Below, piece after piece: positions 54,073-64,000 of a stretch of DNA of 64,000 bases. The DNA is from Mycobacterium sherrisii (lineage in GTDB: Bacteria; Actinomycetota; Actinomycetes; Mycobacteriales; Mycobacteriaceae). The notes under the pieces were generated by a model. The model worked only from the letters and a program-made list of their open reading frames with translations, did not search any database and was not told where the DNA came from. A program made the position numbers and the translations under genes. Each line of letters opens with the position of its first letter. Within the stretch, counting starts at the first letter, position 1. Location: positions 1 to 64,000 of the forward strand of contig NZ_LQPT01000119.1 in NCBI RefSeq assembly GCF_002102355.1, given 5' to 3'.

Positions 54073-54854
54073 GCCGCAAGCCGTTGATCGCCGGCAACTG
54101 GAAAATGAACCTCAACCACTTCGAGGCCATCGCGCTGGTGCAGAAGATCGCATTCGCGCTGCCGGACAAGTACTACGACAAGGTCGACGTCACGGTGCTG
54201 CCGCCGTTCACCGACCTGCGCAGCGTACAAACGCTGGTCGACGGCGACAAACTGCGGCTGACCTACGGCGCCCAGGACCTGTCGCCGCACGAATCGGGCG
54301 CTTACACCGGCGACATCAGCGGCACCTTCCTGGCCAAGCTGGGCTGCAGCTTCGTCGTCGTCGGGCACTCGGAGCGGCGTACCTACCACCACGAGGACGA
54401 CGCCCTGGTGGCCGCCAAGGCCGCCGCCGCGCTGCGCAACGAGCTGACGCCGATCGTGTGCGTGGGTGAGCACCTCGACATTCGCGAGGCCGGCCAGCAC
54501 GTCAGTCACTGCGAGCGGCAGGTGCGCGAGTCGCTGGCCGGGCTGTCCGCCGAGCAGATCGCCAACACCGTCATCGCCTACGAGCCGGTGTGGGCCATCG
54601 GGACCGGACGGGTGGCCAGCGCCGCCGACGCCCAGGAGGTGTGCAAGGCCATCCGCGACCAGCTGGCCGAGCTGGCGTCGCGCCAGATCGCCGATACCGT
54701 GCGGGTGCTCTACGGCGGTTCGGTGAACGCCAAGAACGTCGGTGAGATCGTCGCTCAGGAGGATGTCGACGGCGGTTTGGTCGGCGGGGCGTCGCTGGAC
54801 GGCGAGCAATTCGCGACCCTGGCGGCCATCGCCGCGGGCGGACCACTGCCCTAG
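54069..54854 (+). CDS. tpiA: triosephosphate isomerase
   Basis: 261-aa TIM barrel. GNWKMN (catalytic Lys12), GHSERR (His) and [11 protein letters not shown] (Glu) are all in place, as is the phosphate loop YGGSV. It interconverts DHAP and glyceraldehyde 3-phosphate. It ends the gap-pgk-tpiA operon, overlapping pgk by 4 nt. Confidence 0.97.
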   Translation: MSRKPLIAGNWKMNLNHFEAIALVQKIAFALPDKYYDKVDVTVLPPFTDLRSVQTLVDGDKLRLTYGAQDLSPHESGAYTGDISGTFLAKLGCSFVVVGHSERRTYHHEDDALVAAKAAAALRNELTPIVCVGEHLDIREAGQHVSHCERQVRESLAGLSAEQIANTVIAYEPVWAIGTGRVASAADAQEVCKAIRDQLAELASRQIADTVRVLYGGSVNAKNVGEIVAQEDVDGGLVGGASLDGEQFATLAAIAAGGPLP

Positions 54855-54905
54855 CCGGCCCTAGCCGGCGCGAGCGTCGGTTAGGGCGCCAGCAACCGCA
54901 TTAGG

Positions 54906-54911
54906 TAGGGT
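54906..54911 (+). promoter_or_regulatory. -10 box of leaderless secG
   Basis: TAGGGT ends six bases before the secG ATG. Confidence 0.5.
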
Positions 54912-54917
54912 GGGCGC

Positions 54918-55151
54918 ATGCAATTGGCCCTGCAAATCACCCTGGTGGTCACCAGCATCCTGGTGGTCCTGCTGGTGCTGCTGCACCGCGCCAAGGGCGG
55001 TGGCCTGTCCACCCTGTTCGGCGGTGGCGTGCAGTCGAGCCTGTCGGGGTCCACGGTGGTGGAGAAAAACCTGGACCGGCTGACCGTGTTCATCACGGGA
55101 ATCTGGCTGGTGTGCATCATCGGCATCGCCCTGATGATCAAGTACCGCTGA
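54918..55151 (+). CDS. secG: preprotein translocase subunit SecG
   Basis: 77-aa membrane protein with two helices (about 2-21 and 52-73) and the cytoplasmic loop RAKGGGLSTLFGGG, the SecG signature. It assists SecYE during protein export. In Actinobacteria secG commonly sits after tpiA. Start at the ATG six bases after a -10 box. Confidence 0.95.
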   Translation: MQLALQITLVVTSILVVLLVLLHRAKGGGLSTLFGGGVQSSLSGSTVVEKNLDRLTVFITGIWLVCIIGIALMIKYR

Positions 55152-55167
55152 TCGCTCGGCTACCCCG

Positions 55168-55182
55168 CGCGTTCACAACGCG
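55168..55182. terminator. candidate bidirectional terminator secG/LLM
   Basis: CGCGTT-CAC-AACGCG forms a 6-bp perfect stem with a 3-nt loop. It sits between convergent genes and overlaps the stop of the LLM gene. Confidence 0.35.
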
Positions 55183-56123
55183 GCGGTGAGCCTCCACAGC
55201 GCTTCGCGGTCTACCGAGACGGAGCGGTCCAGGGGGCTGACGATAATGTCGGTGGCTCCAGCGTCGCGGTAGCGGCGCAACTGCCGTGCCACGGACTCCT
55301 CGGGACCGATCGCGGCAAGGTCGACGACACTGGCGAGGCCTTCTCGGGCAATCACGTTGCGATACGACGGGATAGCCTCGTAGAAGCTCAGCTGCTGGGC
55401 CGCGGCGGCGCGAGCGTCCTCGACATCGTCGGACAACAGCACGGGTACCGCGGCGATGACGCGCGGTGCCGGGCGGCCCGCCCGGGTGGCCGCCTTGCTG
55501 ATTTCGGGCACGATGAATTCTTCGATCGTGCGGGGCCCGGCCAGATAGGGCAGCGTGCCGTCGGCCAGTTCACCGGTGACCCGCAGCGCCTTGGGACCCA
55601 TCGCAGCCACATAGACAGGGATCGGGGTGCCGCCCGGCACCTGCACCGGCCAACTGGGACTGGCGCTGAGTTCGCTGCCGTGAAAGTCGACGCCGCCGGT
55701 ATCGAACACCGACGCGAGGATCGTCAGGTGCTCGCGCAACCGGGTGATGGTGTTGGGCCAGTCGGTGCCGAACGCCGGGCGTTCCATCAGGCGGGCGCCC
55801 AGTCCCAGCCCCAAGCTGAAGTTGCCGTGCGCGGCGGCCTGCGCGGTTTGCGCCAACGACGCGACGATCAGCGGGTGGCGGGGGTTGATCGGCACAACCG
55901 AGGTGCCCACGCCCAGCCCGGGCACGGCGGCTCCGACGAGCGCGGCGAGCGCGATGGCGTCGTAATTCTGCTGCTGGGGCAGCCACACCTGGGTGACCCC
56001 GAGTTGGTGGGCCCGTTTGGCTTGGGCAATCACGTCATCGACCAGGTTGTCGGCATCGGGGCGGGCCATGAGAATGATTCCGGCGGACACGTCGGCAACC
56101 AACGCGCTTGATCGGCCCGTCAT
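55173..56123 (-). CDS. F420-dependent LLM-class oxidoreductase
   Basis: 316-aa luciferase-like monooxygenase-fold protein. The barrel has [20 protein letters not shown] and [16 protein letters not shown], typical of the MSMEG_2249/TIGR03564-type F420 enzymes. The substrate is unknown; such enzymes reduce or oxidise alcohols, ketones or lipids with F420. The start at 56123 has no strong RBS. Divergent from ppc across 84 nt. Confidence 0.85.
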   Translation of the reverse strand: MTGRSSALVADVSAGIILMARPDADNLVDDVIAQAKRAHQLGVTQVWLPQQQNYDAIALAALVGAAVPGLGVGTSVVPINPRHPLIVASLAQTAQAAAHGNFSLGLGLGARLMERPAFGTDWPNTITRLREHLTILASVFDTGGVDFHGSELSASPSWPVQVPGGTPIPVYVAAMGPKALRVTGELADGTLPYLAGPRTIEEFIVPEISKAATRAGRPAPRVIAAVPVLLSDDVEDARAAAAQQLSFYEAIPSYRNVIAREGLASVVDLAAIGPEESVARQLRRYRDAGATDIIVSPLDRSVSVDREALWRLTAAL

Positions 56124-56194
56124 TCCCGCCGAAACGCGCCACGGCGATTGGCCGCCGCGGGCGCTCCCGACGGGCGGGTGCGGACATTCGCATC

Positions 56195-56200
56195 GATACT
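56195..56200 (+). promoter_or_regulatory. -10 box of ppc
   Basis: GATACT (TATACT-like) ends seven bases before the ppc ATG at 56208; a leaderless transcript is possible. Confidence 0.35.
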
Positions 56201-56207
56201 GGGTGCT

Positions 56208-59015
56208 ATGGCTGAGGCATCCGAGGGCACCCTGGAACCGATCGGCGGCGTGCAGCGCACCCTAGTGGGTCGCGAGGCCACCGAACCGATGCGTGCCGAC
56301 ATCCGGATGCTCGGCAGCATTCTCGGCGACACCGTGCGCGAGCAGAACGGTGACGCCGTCTTCGATCTCGTCGAACGTGCGCGGGTGGAATCATTCCGGG
56401 TGCGTCGCTCCGAGATCGATCGCGCCGAGATCTCGCACATGTTCGACGGCATCGACATCCGGATGGCCATCCCGACCATCCGGGCGTTCAGCCACTTCGC
56501 GCTGCTGGCCAACGTCGCCGAAGACATCCACCGGGCACGGCGACGCAAGATCCACATCGACGCCGGCGAACCGCCGCAAGACAGCAGCCTGGCCGCCACC
56601 TACGCGAAACTGGACTCCGCGCAACTGGATTCGGCCACCGTGGCCGAGGCGCTGCACGGCGCGCTGGTTTCTCCGGTGATCACCGCCCACCCGACCGAGA
56701 TTCGCCGCCGCACCGTGTTCGTCGCCCAGCACCGCATCACCGAGCTGATGCGGCTACACGCGCAGGGACACCGGGAGACCGCCGACGGCCGCAGCATCGA
56801 ACGCGAGCTGCGCCGGCAGGTACTCACCCTGTGGCAGACCGCGCTGAACCGGGTGTCGCGGCTGCAGATCACCGACGAGATCGACGTCGGACTGCGGTAT
56901 TACCCGGCCGCGTTGTTCGAGGTTATTCCGCAGGTCAACGCCGGGGTGCGGGACGCGCTGCGCGCCCGCTGGCCCGACGCCGACCTGCTGGCCGAACCCA
57001 TCCTGCAACCGGGTTCGTGGATCGGCGGCGACCGCGACGGGAACCCCAACGTGACGGCCGCAGTGGTACGACGAGCCACCGGGAGCGCCGCCTACACCGC
57101 GTTGGCGCATCACCTGTCCGAACTCACCGAACTCGAGCAGGAGCTGTCAATGTCGGCGCGACTGGTCGCCGTCAGCCCCGAGCTGACCGCGCTGGAGCGA
57201 AGCTGCCCCGAACAAGCCCGGGCCGACGAACCGTACCGGCGGGCCGTGCGGGTAATCCGCGCCCGGCTCAGTGCGACGGCCACCGACATCCTCGATGCGC
57301 CACCGCAATACCTGCTCGACCTCGGCCTGGACGCCTACCGTACGCCCGCCGAACTGCGGGCCGACCTTGACGTCATCGACCGCTCGTTGCGCAGCCACGG
57401 CAGCGCGCTGCTCGCCGACGACCGGCTGCGCATATTGCGAGAAAGCGTGCACGTCTTCGGGTTTCACCTCAGCGGCCTGGACATGCGGCAAAACTCCGAC
57501 GTACACGAGGAAGTGGTTGCCGAACTGCTGGCCTGGGCCGGGGTGCACGACGACTACCGCTGCCTGCCCGAAGACGAGCGGGTGCGGCTGCTGGTCGGCG
57601 AATTGAGCACCCGGCGCCCCCTGCTGTCCGACCGCGCCCAGCTGTCCGAACTGGCCCACCGGGAGTTGAGCGTGGTGGAGGCCGCCGCTGACGCCGTCAA
57701 GCGATACGGCCCGGCCGCGGTGCCCAACTACGTCATCTCGATGTGCCAATCGGTCTCCGACGTGCTGGAGGCCGCGATCCTGCTGAAGGAAACGGGACTG
57801 TTGGACGTCTCCGGACCCCAACCCTACTGTCCCGTCGGCATTTCTCCGTTGTTCGAGACGATCGACGATCTGCACAACGGCGCGACGATCCTGCAGGCGA
57901 TGCTGGAGCAGCCGCTGTACCGCGCGGTCGTGGCGGCCCGCGGCGACAGCCAGGAAGTCATGCTCGGTTATTCCGACTCCAACAAGGACGGCGGATATCT
58001 GACCGCTAACTGGGCGGTGTACCGTGCCGAGCTGGCGCTGGTCGACGTGGCCCGCAAGAATCGAATCCGGTTGCGGCTCTTTCACGGCCGCGGCGGCACC
58101 GTCGGTCGCGGGGGCGGCCCGAGCTACCAAGCCATCCTCGCGCAGCCGCCGGGAGCGGTGAACGGGGCGCTGCGGCTCACCGAGCAGGGCGAGGTGATCG
58201 CGGCCAAGTACGCCGAACCGCAGCTGGCGCAACGGAATCTGGAGAGTCTGGTGGCGGCGACGCTGGAGTCGACGCTGCTGGACGTGGAGGGACTCGGTGA
58301 CGATCCCGAGCCCGCCTACGCCGTGCTCGACGAGATCGCCGCGCTGGCCCGCCAGGCCTACTCCGAATTGGTGCATGACACACCGGGTTTCGTCGACTAC
58401 TTCAAGGCCTCCACGCCGGTCAGCGAGATCGGGTCGCTCAACATCGGCAGCCGTCCGACCTCGCGCAAGCCGACGGAGTCGATTGCGGATCTGCGTGCCA
58501 TCCCGTGGGTGCTGGCGTGGAGTCAGTCGCGCGTCATGCTGCCCGGCTGGTACGGCACCGGGTCGGCATTCCAGCGGTGGATCGGGGCGGGACCCGAAAG
58601 CGAGGACGTGCGCGTCGAAATCCTGCATGACCTCTATCAGCGCTGGCCGTTCTTCCGCAGCGTGCTGTCCAACATGGCCCAGGTGCTGGCCAAGAGCGAC
58701 CTGGGGCTGGCGGCGCGCTACGCGGAGCTGGTCGACGACGAAGCGTTGCGGCGCAAAGTGTTCGACAAGATCGCCGACGAGCATCAGCGCACGATCGCGA
58801 TGCACAAGCTGATCACCGGTCACGATGACCTGCTGGCCGACAACCCGGCGCTGGCGATCTCGGTGTTCAACCGCTTCCCGTACCTGGAGCCGTTGAATCA
58901 CCTGCAGGTGGAGCTGTTGCGGCGGTACCGCTCGGGTGACGACGACGAGATGGTGAAACGCGGAATCCTATTGACGATGAACGGTTTGGCCAGCGCGTTA
59001 CGCAACAGCGGATGA
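56208..59015 (+). CDS. ppc: phosphoenolpyruvate carboxylase
   Basis: 935-aa anaplerotic enzyme making oxaloacetate from PEP and bicarbonate. The catalytic His is in HPTEIRRRT (about residue 162), [11 protein letters not shown] and [15 protein letters not shown] carry the metal/PEP site, and the conserved C-terminal NSG ends the protein. ATG at 56208 gives [11 protein letters not shown]; the frame is open 20 codons further upstream. M. tuberculosis lacks ppc to my knowledge, whereas M. leprae and the M. avium group have it, which helps with placement. The carbonic anhydrase-like gene at 27877 could supply bicarbonate. Confidence 0.96.
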   Translation: MAEASEGTLEPIGGVQRTLVGREATEPMRADIRMLGSILGDTVREQNGDAVFDLVERARVESFRVRRSEIDRAEISHMFDGIDIRMAIPTIRAFSHFALLANVAEDIHRARRRKIHIDAGEPPQDSSLAATYAKLDSAQLDSATVAEALHGALVSPVITAHPTEIRRRTVFVAQHRITELMRLHAQGHRETADGRSIERELRRQVLTLWQTALNRVSRLQITDEIDVGLRYYPAALFEVIPQVNAGVRDALRARWPDADLLAEPILQPGSWIGGDRDGNPNVTAAVVRRATGSAAYTALAHHLSELTELEQELSMSARLVAVSPELTALERSCPEQARADEPYRRAVRVIRARLSATATDILDAPPQYLLDLGLDAYRTPAELRADLDVIDRSLRSHGSALLADDRLRILRESVHVFGFHLSGLDMRQNSDVHEEVVAELLAWAGVHDDYRCLPEDERVRLLVGELSTRRPLLSDRAQLSELAHRELSVVEAAADAVKRYGPAAVPNYVISMCQSVSDVLEAAILLKETGLLDVSGPQPYCPVGISPLFETIDDLHNGATILQAMLEQPLYRAVVAARGDSQEVMLGYSDSNKDGGYLTANWAVYRAELALVDVARKNRIRLRLFHGRGGTVGRGGGPSYQAILAQPPGAVNGALRLTEQGEVIAAKYAEPQLAQRNLESLVAATLESTLLDVEGLGDDPEPAYAVLDEIAALARQAYSELVHDTPGFVDYFKASTPVSEIGSLNIGSRPTSRKPTESIADLRAIPWVLAWSQSRVMLPGWYGTGSAFQRWIGAGPESEDVRVEILHDLYQRWPFFRSVLSNMAQVLAKSDLGLAARYAELVDDEALRRKVFDKIADEHQRTIAMHKLITGHDDLLADNPALAISVFNRFPYLEPLNHLQVELLRRYRSGDDDEMVKRGILLTMNGLASALRNSG

Positions 59016-59052
59016 CGGGCATAGGGCAGGGAGGTGCCCCAGCGGAGGTAGC

Positions 59053-59865
59053 ATGCCCGATCCGATGTCATCCGGAAAGACCCCGGCTGGATTCCCGGCG
59101 CGGGTGGCCCAGCACCCGGTCTTCGAACGACTGGCCCGCGCCGGGTTCGTGGTGAGCGGCCTGCTGCATCTGGTCGTCGGCTACCTCGCCGCCCGGCTCG
59201 CATTCGGGGAGCGCGCCACCGCGGATCAAACCGGGGCGCTGGCCGCCTTGGCGGGCAAACCGGGCGGGCCGGTCGCGCTGTGGTTCGCCGCCGCCGCGCT
59301 GCTGCTGCTGGGCTTGTGGCGGCTGGTCGAGACCGTTCTCGGCCGCTCCAGCGACCACTCGTCGCGAGCGCTGGACCGGGCAAAGGCGTTTGCGCTCGCG
59401 GTGGTCTACATTGCGCTCGCGTACTCCGCGCTCGGGTTCGCCCGGGGCGCAGGCCGGTCGGCCGACCAACAGAATTCGACCATCAGCGCGCGCCTGATGC
59501 AGAGCACCCCCGGCACCGTCGCGTTGGTGCTGTGCGGGCTGCTCGTGGTCGCGGTGGGTGGCTATCACGTCTACAAGGGTGCTAGCCGCAACTTCGTGGA
59601 CGATCTGAATGGCAACTCGGGCAGTCTGATTCGGCGGCTGGGTGTCGTCGGTTATATCGGCAAAGGGCTGGTGATCGCGGCTGCGGGTGCCCTGGTCGTG
59701 GTGGCTGCCGTGCACGCGGAACCGCAACGGGCGACCGGGCTGGACGGGGCCCTCAAAACGCTGGGCGCCCAGCCGTACGGACGGGTGCTGTTGCTCGCCG
59801 CCGCGCTGGGCATCATCACCTACGGCTTGTACAGCTTCGCGATGGCCCGGCTGACCAAGATGTAG
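59053..59865 (+). CDS. DUF1206 integral membrane protein
   Basis: 270-aa membrane protein with about six hydrophobic helices in three similar pairs (for example ARAGFVVSGLLHLVVGYLAA). This three-repeat form is typical of DUF1206, found in Actinobacteria and Bacteroidetes, function unknown. GGAGG lies just before the ATG. It follows ppc by 37 nt and converges on the next gene. Confidence 0.85.
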   Translation: MPDPMSSGKTPAGFPARVAQHPVFERLARAGFVVSGLLHLVVGYLAARLAFGERATADQTGALAALAGKPGGPVALWFAAAALLLLGLWRLVETVLGRSSDHSSRALDRAKAFALAVVYIALAYSALGFARGAGRSADQQNSTISARLMQSTPGTVALVLCGLLVVAVGGYHVYKGASRNFVDDLNGNSGSLIRRLGVVGYIGKGLVIAAAGALVVVAAVHAEPQRATGLDGALKTLGAQPYGRVLLLAAALGIITYGLYSFAMARLTKM

Positions 59866-59876
59866 CGGCCCCGGCG

Positions 59877-60266
59877 CTAGCGGGACGGCCGGTTCCGCAG
59901 CCGGTCCACCACACCGCGTACCGCGTGCTCGGTCATCGACAGCGGCGACATGACGGTTTCGCCCACGCTCACGATGTAGTCGATGCGCCCGACGATGGCC
60001 TCCACCGGGTCGATCAGCGCGATGAGTCGCTTGGCCAGTTCGTCGAGGTTTTCCAGGGTTCCTTCCAGATGGTCCAGGCCGCCCTCGAGGCGTTCGACGG
60101 TGCCATTCAACCGGGTCAGCGAGCTGTTCAGCTCGTTCATCGTCCTGCCCAGCCCGTCGAGCACGTCTTCGACCTGCTCGACCGTCTTGTCGGCGTTCAA
60201 CGCCGCCTGGGTGAGGGTCTTGATCCGGTTGCGCTCGGGGGAGCTGCGCACCGTCTTGTCTGCCAT
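59877..60266 (-). CDS. coiled-coil protein downstream of pgl (Rv1444c-like)
   Basis: 129-aa basic/acidic helical protein. Heptad-like leucines run through about residues 25-90 (LNGTVERLEGGLDHLEGTLE), suggesting a coiled coil, and the C-terminus is RLRNRP. It sits 81 nt after pgl in the tal-zwf-opcA-pgl direction, as in M. tuberculosis. Function unknown; an accessory or structural role with the dehydrogenase complex is only a guess. Confidence 0.78.
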   Translation of the reverse strand: MADKTVRSSPERNRIKTLTQAALNADKTVEQVEDVLDGLGRTMNELNSSLTRLNGTVERLEGGLDHLEGTLENLDELAKRLIALIDPVEAIVGRIDYIVSVGETVMSPLSMTEHAVRGVVDRLRNRPSR

Positions 60267-60347
60267 GCCGGTAATTATGACCGCGGCGGAACCAAGGAAA
60301 ACCCGGAAACCCCGAATTGATGGAGCGCGGCCCCCGCCGCGGCAGCG

Positions 60348-61109
60348 CTAGTCCGGCTGTCCGGAGTGGCCGGGCAGCTTGGCGGCGGCCTCCTGGTCGA
60401 GCAGCCAGCGCGTGGTCTCCAGGCCGACGGCCCCGGCCGCCGGTACCTCCACCGGCTGGGCGCCGCCGATCGCCGCCGCAGCGGCTTCGCCCTTGGCCGC
60501 CCCGGAAACCAGCAACCATACTTCGCGGGAACGACGAATTGCCGGGATCGTCAACGTGATTCGTTGCGGCGGGGGTTTGGGGGAGTCGTGCACGGAGACC
60601 ACCATGCGGGTCGTCTCCAACACCGCCGGAGTGTCGGGGAACAGCGAGTTGATGTGGCCCTCGGGTCCCATGCCGAGCAGATGCACGTCGAAATTCGGCA
60701 CCTGCTGGCCGGGTCCGGCGTTGGCGGCCAGCAGTTGCTCGTAGGCCAGCGCCGCGGCGGCCACATCGGCCCCGAATTCGCCGTCGCTGGCCGCCATCGG
60801 GTGCACGTTGCTCGACGGGATGTCGATGTGGTCGAGCAGCGCCTGCCGCGCCTGCTTCTCGTTGCGCTCGTCGTCGGCCAACGGCACGTAGCGCTCGTCG
60901 CCCCAGAACAGGTGCACCTTCGACCAATCGATCTGGTCGGCCTGGGCGCGCAGGTACTTCAACAGGCCGACGCCGTTGCCCCCGCCGGTCAACACGATCA
61001 GGGCGCGCCCCCGTGCCGCCACGGCGGCGCCAATGGTCTCGACGAGCCGCTGTCCGGCGGCCTGCACCAGGGCGTCGCCGTCGGGAAAGACTTCTACTAC
61101 CGTGCTCAC
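60348..61109 (-). CDS. pgl: 6-phosphogluconolactonase
   Basis: 253-aa lactonase (devB) hydrolysing 6-phosphogluconolactone. [23 protein letters not shown] and [16 protein letters not shown] are the family motifs. The GTG at 61109 overlaps the opcA stop (GTGA); a longer frame upstream lies inside opcA. Part of the oxidative pentose phosphate operon. Confidence 0.95.
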   Translation of the reverse strand: MSTVVEVFPDGDALVQAAGQRLVETIGAAVAARGRALIVLTGGGNGVGLLKYLRAQADQIDWSKVHLFWGDERYVPLADDERNEKQARQALLDHIDIPSSNVHPMAASDGEFGADVAAAALAYEQLLAANAGPGQQVPNFDVHLLGMGPEGHINSLFPDTPAVLETTRMVVSVHDSPKPPPQRITLTIPAIRRSREVWLLVSGAAKGEAAAAAIGGAQPVEVPAAGAVGLETTRWLLDQEAAAKLPGHSGQPD

Positions 61110-62017
61110 GCGTATTGCACCTTGTCGATTCCCTCCAGCGCGCTGAAGTAGACCTCGTCGGGGTCCAGGCGTCTCATGTCCTCGGCCAGGCATTCGCGGG
61201 TTTCCCTGCGCGCCAAGGGAACCAGAGCGTCCGGTCGACCGGTACGGCTCAACGTCGCCGTCGTGCCCTCCTGCGGCCGGCTCAGCGTGATGGTTTCGGT
61301 CTTGCGCACCAGTTCGACCTTGAGCTCGCCGACTTCGCGGCGCACCGGCCCGTCGATACGGCTGGCCAACCAGCCGGCCAGCACGTCGAGCGAGGGTTCG
61401 GTGCGCAGCCCCGACACCACGGCCGATTCGATCTCCTCGTGTGGTTTCTGGTCCACCGCGGAGGTCAGCAGCGCGCGCCAATAGGTGATCCGCGCCCAGG
61501 CCAGATCGGTGTCCCCGGCGGTGTAGCCGGGCAGGCGGCTCTTGATCGCCGCGAGCGGGTCGTCGGCGTTGGTCGCATCGGTGATGCGGCGAATCGCCAA
61601 CTTGCCCAACGGATCGTGGGCCGGAACGGCGGGAGCCACATCCGGCCACCACACCACGACCGGGATGTCGGGAAGCAGGAACGGGATGACGACGCTGGCG
61701 GCGTGGCCGGACAGCGGGCCGGACAGTCGCAACACCACGACCTCACCGGCGCCGGCGTCGCCGCCGACGCGCACCTGGGCGTCCAGCCGTGCGTCGCGGC
61801 CGTCGGTGTCGCCCGCGGCCACGACCAACACCCGGCTCGGGTGTTCGTGGCTGGCGGCGTTGGCGGCCTCGATGGCTTCCTCGAGCAGAGTGTCGTTGTC
61901 CGACTTGATGATCAGCGTGCCGACACGCCCCATCATCACCACGCCGGCCTGCTCGCGAAGGCTGTCCAGCTTCTTGTTGACGGCGGTGGTGGTGGTGTCG
62001 AGCAGATCCACGATCAT
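61106..62017 (-). CDS. opcA: OpcA, glucose-6-phosphate dehydrogenase assembly protein
   Basis: 303-aa protein needed for active, redox-regulated G6PDH in cyanobacteria and Actinobacteria. The conserved HPSRVLVV region and PVVVWWPD are present. It lies 49 nt after zwf and overlaps pgl, in the classic zwf-opcA-pgl order. No catalytic motif is expected. Confidence 0.95.
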   Translation of the reverse strand: MIVDLLDTTTTAVNKKLDSLREQAGVVMMGRVGTLIIKSDNDTLLEEAIEAANAASHEHPSRVLVVAAGDTDGRDARLDAQVRVGGDAGAGEVVVLRLSGPLSGHAASVVIPFLLPDIPVVVWWPDVAPAVPAHDPLGKLAIRRITDATNADDPLAAIKSRLPGYTAGDTDLAWARITYWRALLTSAVDQKPHEEIESAVVSGLRTEPSLDVLAGWLASRIDGPVRREVGELKVELVRKTETITLSRPQEGTTATLSRTGRPDALVPLARRETRECLAEDMRRLDPDEVYFSALEGIDKVQYA

Positions 62018-62066
62018 GACTGCCGCCCCTTCACATCGCTACGCCCCGGATGCTTGTCGCCGCGAA

Positions 62067-63608
62067 TCACGGCCGCCGCCATTCCCGGCCGGTTCGGCGC
62101 AACATCTCGAACGAGGACGCGGGCCCCCAGGTGCCGGCCTCGTAGGGCTCCGGCTTTCCGTCGGCCTCCCAATGCTCGAGGACCGGATCGAGTATCTGCC
62201 AAGCCAATTCGACCTCTTCATTCACCGGGAACAAGGACGGCTCACCGAGCAGCACATCCAGGATCAGCCGTTCGTAGGCCTCGGGCGAATCTTCGGCGAA
62301 CGCCGAGCCGTAGGAGAAGTCCATGTTGACATCCCGGACCTCCATCGCGCCGGGAACTTTCGACCCAAACCGCAGCGTGATGCCCTCGTCCGGCTGCACC
62401 CGAATAACCAGCGCGTTGGCGCCGAGCTCGTCGGTCATGGTCGCGTCGAACGGCAGGTGCGGCGCCCGTTTGAACACCAGCGCGATCTCGGTCACCCTGC
62501 GGCCCAAGCGTTTTCCGGTACGCAGATAGAACGGGACGCCGGCCCAACGCCGGGTGTCCACCTCGAGTGTGATCGCCGCGAAGGTCTCGGTCGGGGACTC
62601 CTTGGAGAACCCCTCCTCGTCGAGCAACCCGACCACCTGCTCGCCGCCCTGCCAGCCGGCCGTGTACTGACCACGGCTGGTGGTCTCGTCGAGTGGCTGC
62701 GCCAGCTGGGTGGCCGAAAGCACCTTGATCTTCTCGGCCTGCAGCGCACCCGGGGTGAAGCTGACCGGCTCTTCCATCGCGGTCAGCGCCAGCAGCTGCA
62801 TCAAATGGTTCTGGATCACGTCACGGGCCGCGCCGATGCCGTCGTAGTACCCGGCCCGGCCGCCCAACCCGATGTCTTCGGCCATGGTGATCTGGACGTG
62901 GTCGACGTAGTGCGCATTCCAGATCGGGTCCCACAACTGGTTGGCGAACCGCAACGCCAGGATGTTCTGCACCGTCTCCTTGCCGAGATAGTGGTCGATG
63001 CGGAACACCGATTCTTCGGGAAATACCGAGTTCACCACGTGGTTGAGCTCGCACGCGCTCTTGAGGTCGTGGCCGAACGGCTTCTCGATGACGACGCGGC
63101 TCCATCGGTCTTCCTGCGGACGCGCCAGGCCCGAGGAGTGCAGCTGCTCGCATACCACCGGGAACGACTTCGGCGGGATCGCCAGGTAGAACGCGTGATT
63201 GCCACCGATGCCACGCTCGGCATCCAGCTTGTCGAGTGTCTCGGCGAGCCTGGCGAACGCGGCGTCATCGTCGAATTCGCCACGCACGAAACGCAATCCG
63301 TCGGCGAGCCGTTCCCAGATCGCTTGCCGGAACGGGGTGCGGCAGTACTGTTTGACGTCGTCGTGGATCACCTGGGCGAAGGCATCGTGGTCCCAGTCCC
63401 GCCGCCCGAAGCCGACCAGTGAGAACATCGGCGGCAACAAACCGCGGTTGGCCAGGTCGTAGACCGCCGGCACCACCTTCTTGTGGGCCAGGTCGCCGGT
63501 GACGCCGAACAGCACCATGGCGCACGGGCCGGCGATTCTCGGTAGCCGCTTGTCGTCCTTGTCTCGCAGTGGATTGCGCCACTGCCCGCTGTCAGCGCTG
63601 CGCGTCAT
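62067..63608 (-). CDS. zwf: glucose-6-phosphate 1-dehydrogenase
   Basis: 513-aa enzyme that makes NADPH and 6-phosphogluconolactone. Cofactor loop [10 protein letters not shown] near residue 36, active-site RIDHYLGKE near 204 and the C-terminal beta domain are complete; length equals M. tuberculosis Zwf2. The ATG overlaps the tal stop (ATGA). It needs OpcA, encoded just downstream. Confidence 0.96.
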   Translation of the reverse strand: MTRSADSGQWRNPLRDKDDKRLPRIAGPCAMVLFGVTGDLAHKKVVPAVYDLANRGLLPPMFSLVGFGRRDWDHDAFAQVIHDDVKQYCRTPFRQAIWERLADGLRFVRGEFDDDAAFARLAETLDKLDAERGIGGNHAFYLAIPPKSFPVVCEQLHSSGLARPQEDRWSRVVIEKPFGHDLKSACELNHVVNSVFPEESVFRIDHYLGKETVQNILALRFANQLWDPIWNAHYVDHVQITMAEDIGLGGRAGYYDGIGAARDVIQNHLMQLLALTAMEEPVSFTPGALQAEKIKVLSATQLAQPLDETTSRGQYTAGWQGGEQVVGLLDEEGFSKESPTETFAAITLEVDTRRWAGVPFYLRTGKRLGRRVTEIALVFKRAPHLPFDATMTDELGANALVIRVQPDEGITLRFGSKVPGAMEVRDVNMDFSYGSAFAEDSPEAYERLILDVLLGEPSLFPVNEEVELAWQILDPVLEHWEADGKPEPYEAGTWGPASSFEMLRRTGREWRRP

Positions 63609-64000
63609 TTGTCGCTGGAGCTCAGCTGTTTCTGCGTCTCGTCCAGCAATTCGGTCCAGGATTCGACGAACTTGTCCACGCCCTCGTTCTCGAGGACCAC
63701 GAACACGTCGGTCACGTCGACCCCGACCGCCGACAGTTTGTCGAACACCGCCTGCGAAGCCTCGGCGGTGCCGGCAATGGTGTTGCCGGTGATGATGCCG
63801 TGGTCGGCAACGGCGTCAATCGTCTTCTCCGGCATGGTGTTCACCGTGAACGGCGCGACCAGCTCGGTGACGTAGAGCGTGTCGGAATAGTCCGGATTCT
63901 TGACGCCGGTCGACGCCCACAGTGGCCGCTGCACCCGCGCCCCGTCGGCCTTGAGCGCCTGGAAACGCGGACCGTCCTCGAACACCTCCTGGTAGGCGGC
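63605..64000 (-). CDS. tal: transaldolase (C-terminal part, cut by window edge)
   Basis: Only the last 131 codons are in the window; the gene continues past 64000. The reactive-lysine segment [19 protein letters not shown] identifies the mycobacterial type (about 370 aa) transaldolase. It moves a three-carbon unit between sugar phosphates. Its stop overlaps the zwf start. tkt would be expected further upstream on this strand. Confidence 0.9.
   Translation of the reverse strand, partial: AAYQEVFEDGPRFQALKADGARVQRPLWASTGVKNPDYSDTLYVTELVAPFTVNTMPEKTIDAVADHGIITGNTIAGTAEASQAVFDKLSAVGVDVTDVFVVLENEGVDKFVESWTELLDETQKQLSSSDK

Overview
This window comes from a high-GC actinobacterium, almost certainly a slow-growing Mycobacterium. 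The gene order follows the M. tuberculosis block from about Rv1379 to Rv1448c as I recall it. Mycobacterial hallmarks are present: mIHF, LprG/P55, WhiA-CuvA-RapZ, a PPE protein, a WS/DGAT acyltransferase, a hemophore-related protein, OpcA and a three-copy 53-bp tandem repeat of MIRU type. A complete ppc gene and several local differences argue against M. tuberculosis itself. A member of the M. avium complex or a relative is a reasonable guess, but I cannot fix the species by eye. I saw no rRNA, tRNA, transposase, prophage or CRISPR array.

Layout. 1-8840: pyrimidine operon pyrR-pyrB-pyrC-(membrane PH-like protein)-carA-carB-pyrF, every junction overlapping by 1-4 nt, with a PyrR-type RNA site beside the pyrR ribosome binding site. 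9329-13359: mihF, gmk, rpoZ, coaBC, metK (nucleoid protein, GMP kinase, RNA polymerase omega, CoA and SAM synthesis). 13356-17386, minus strand: a compact operon of two paralogous HSL-type esterases, a Baeyer-Villiger-type monooxygenase and a PPOX flavoprotein. 17385-21652: YhhN membrane protein, a helicase-degenerate PriA, and a MarR regulator facing a methyltransferase.

21700-28480 is an accessory block relative to the M. tuberculosis order I remember, where fmt follows the methyltransferase directly. It holds a SnoaL/NTF2-like protein, an MBL-fold hydrolase, divergent LysR and TetR regulators with two matching palindromic operators, an alpha/beta hydrolase, a PPE-domain-only protein, a decayed MOSC-FNR-ferredoxin fusion gene and a beta-carbonic anhydrase.

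28565-40241: fmt-rsmB-rpe-ribD, then lprG-P55 on the minus strand, then ribC-(DUF732), ribA2, ribH and a second membrane PH-like protein, an LprH lipoprotein and a hemophore-related protein. Together ribD, ribC, ribA2 and ribH cover most of riboflavin synthesis. The ribA2-ribH gap is the tandem repeat; it forms a chain of micro-ORFs joined by overlapping stop and start codons and supplies the ribH start codon.

40415-50504: uvrC-rapZ-cuvA-whiA, a WS/DGAT, and a minus-strand lipid operon (acyltransferase, fadD12, lipO). 51002-55151: an unrecognised helical protein, then gap-pgk-tpiA and secG. 55173-64000: an F420-type LLM oxidoreductase, ppc, a DUF1206 membrane protein, and on the minus strand tal (cut by the window edge)-zwf-opcA-pgl-(coiled-coil protein), the oxidative pentose phosphate operon. 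Central carbon, nucleotide and flavin metabolism dominate.

A recurrent feature is a TANNNT hexamer six or seven bases before a start codon, indicating leaderless mRNAs at many loci (lipI, fmt, rpe, lprG, ribC, lprH, uvrC, WS/DGAT, the 51002 gene, secG, ppc). All assignments rest on reading the sequence and on remembered family knowledge; no database search was run.
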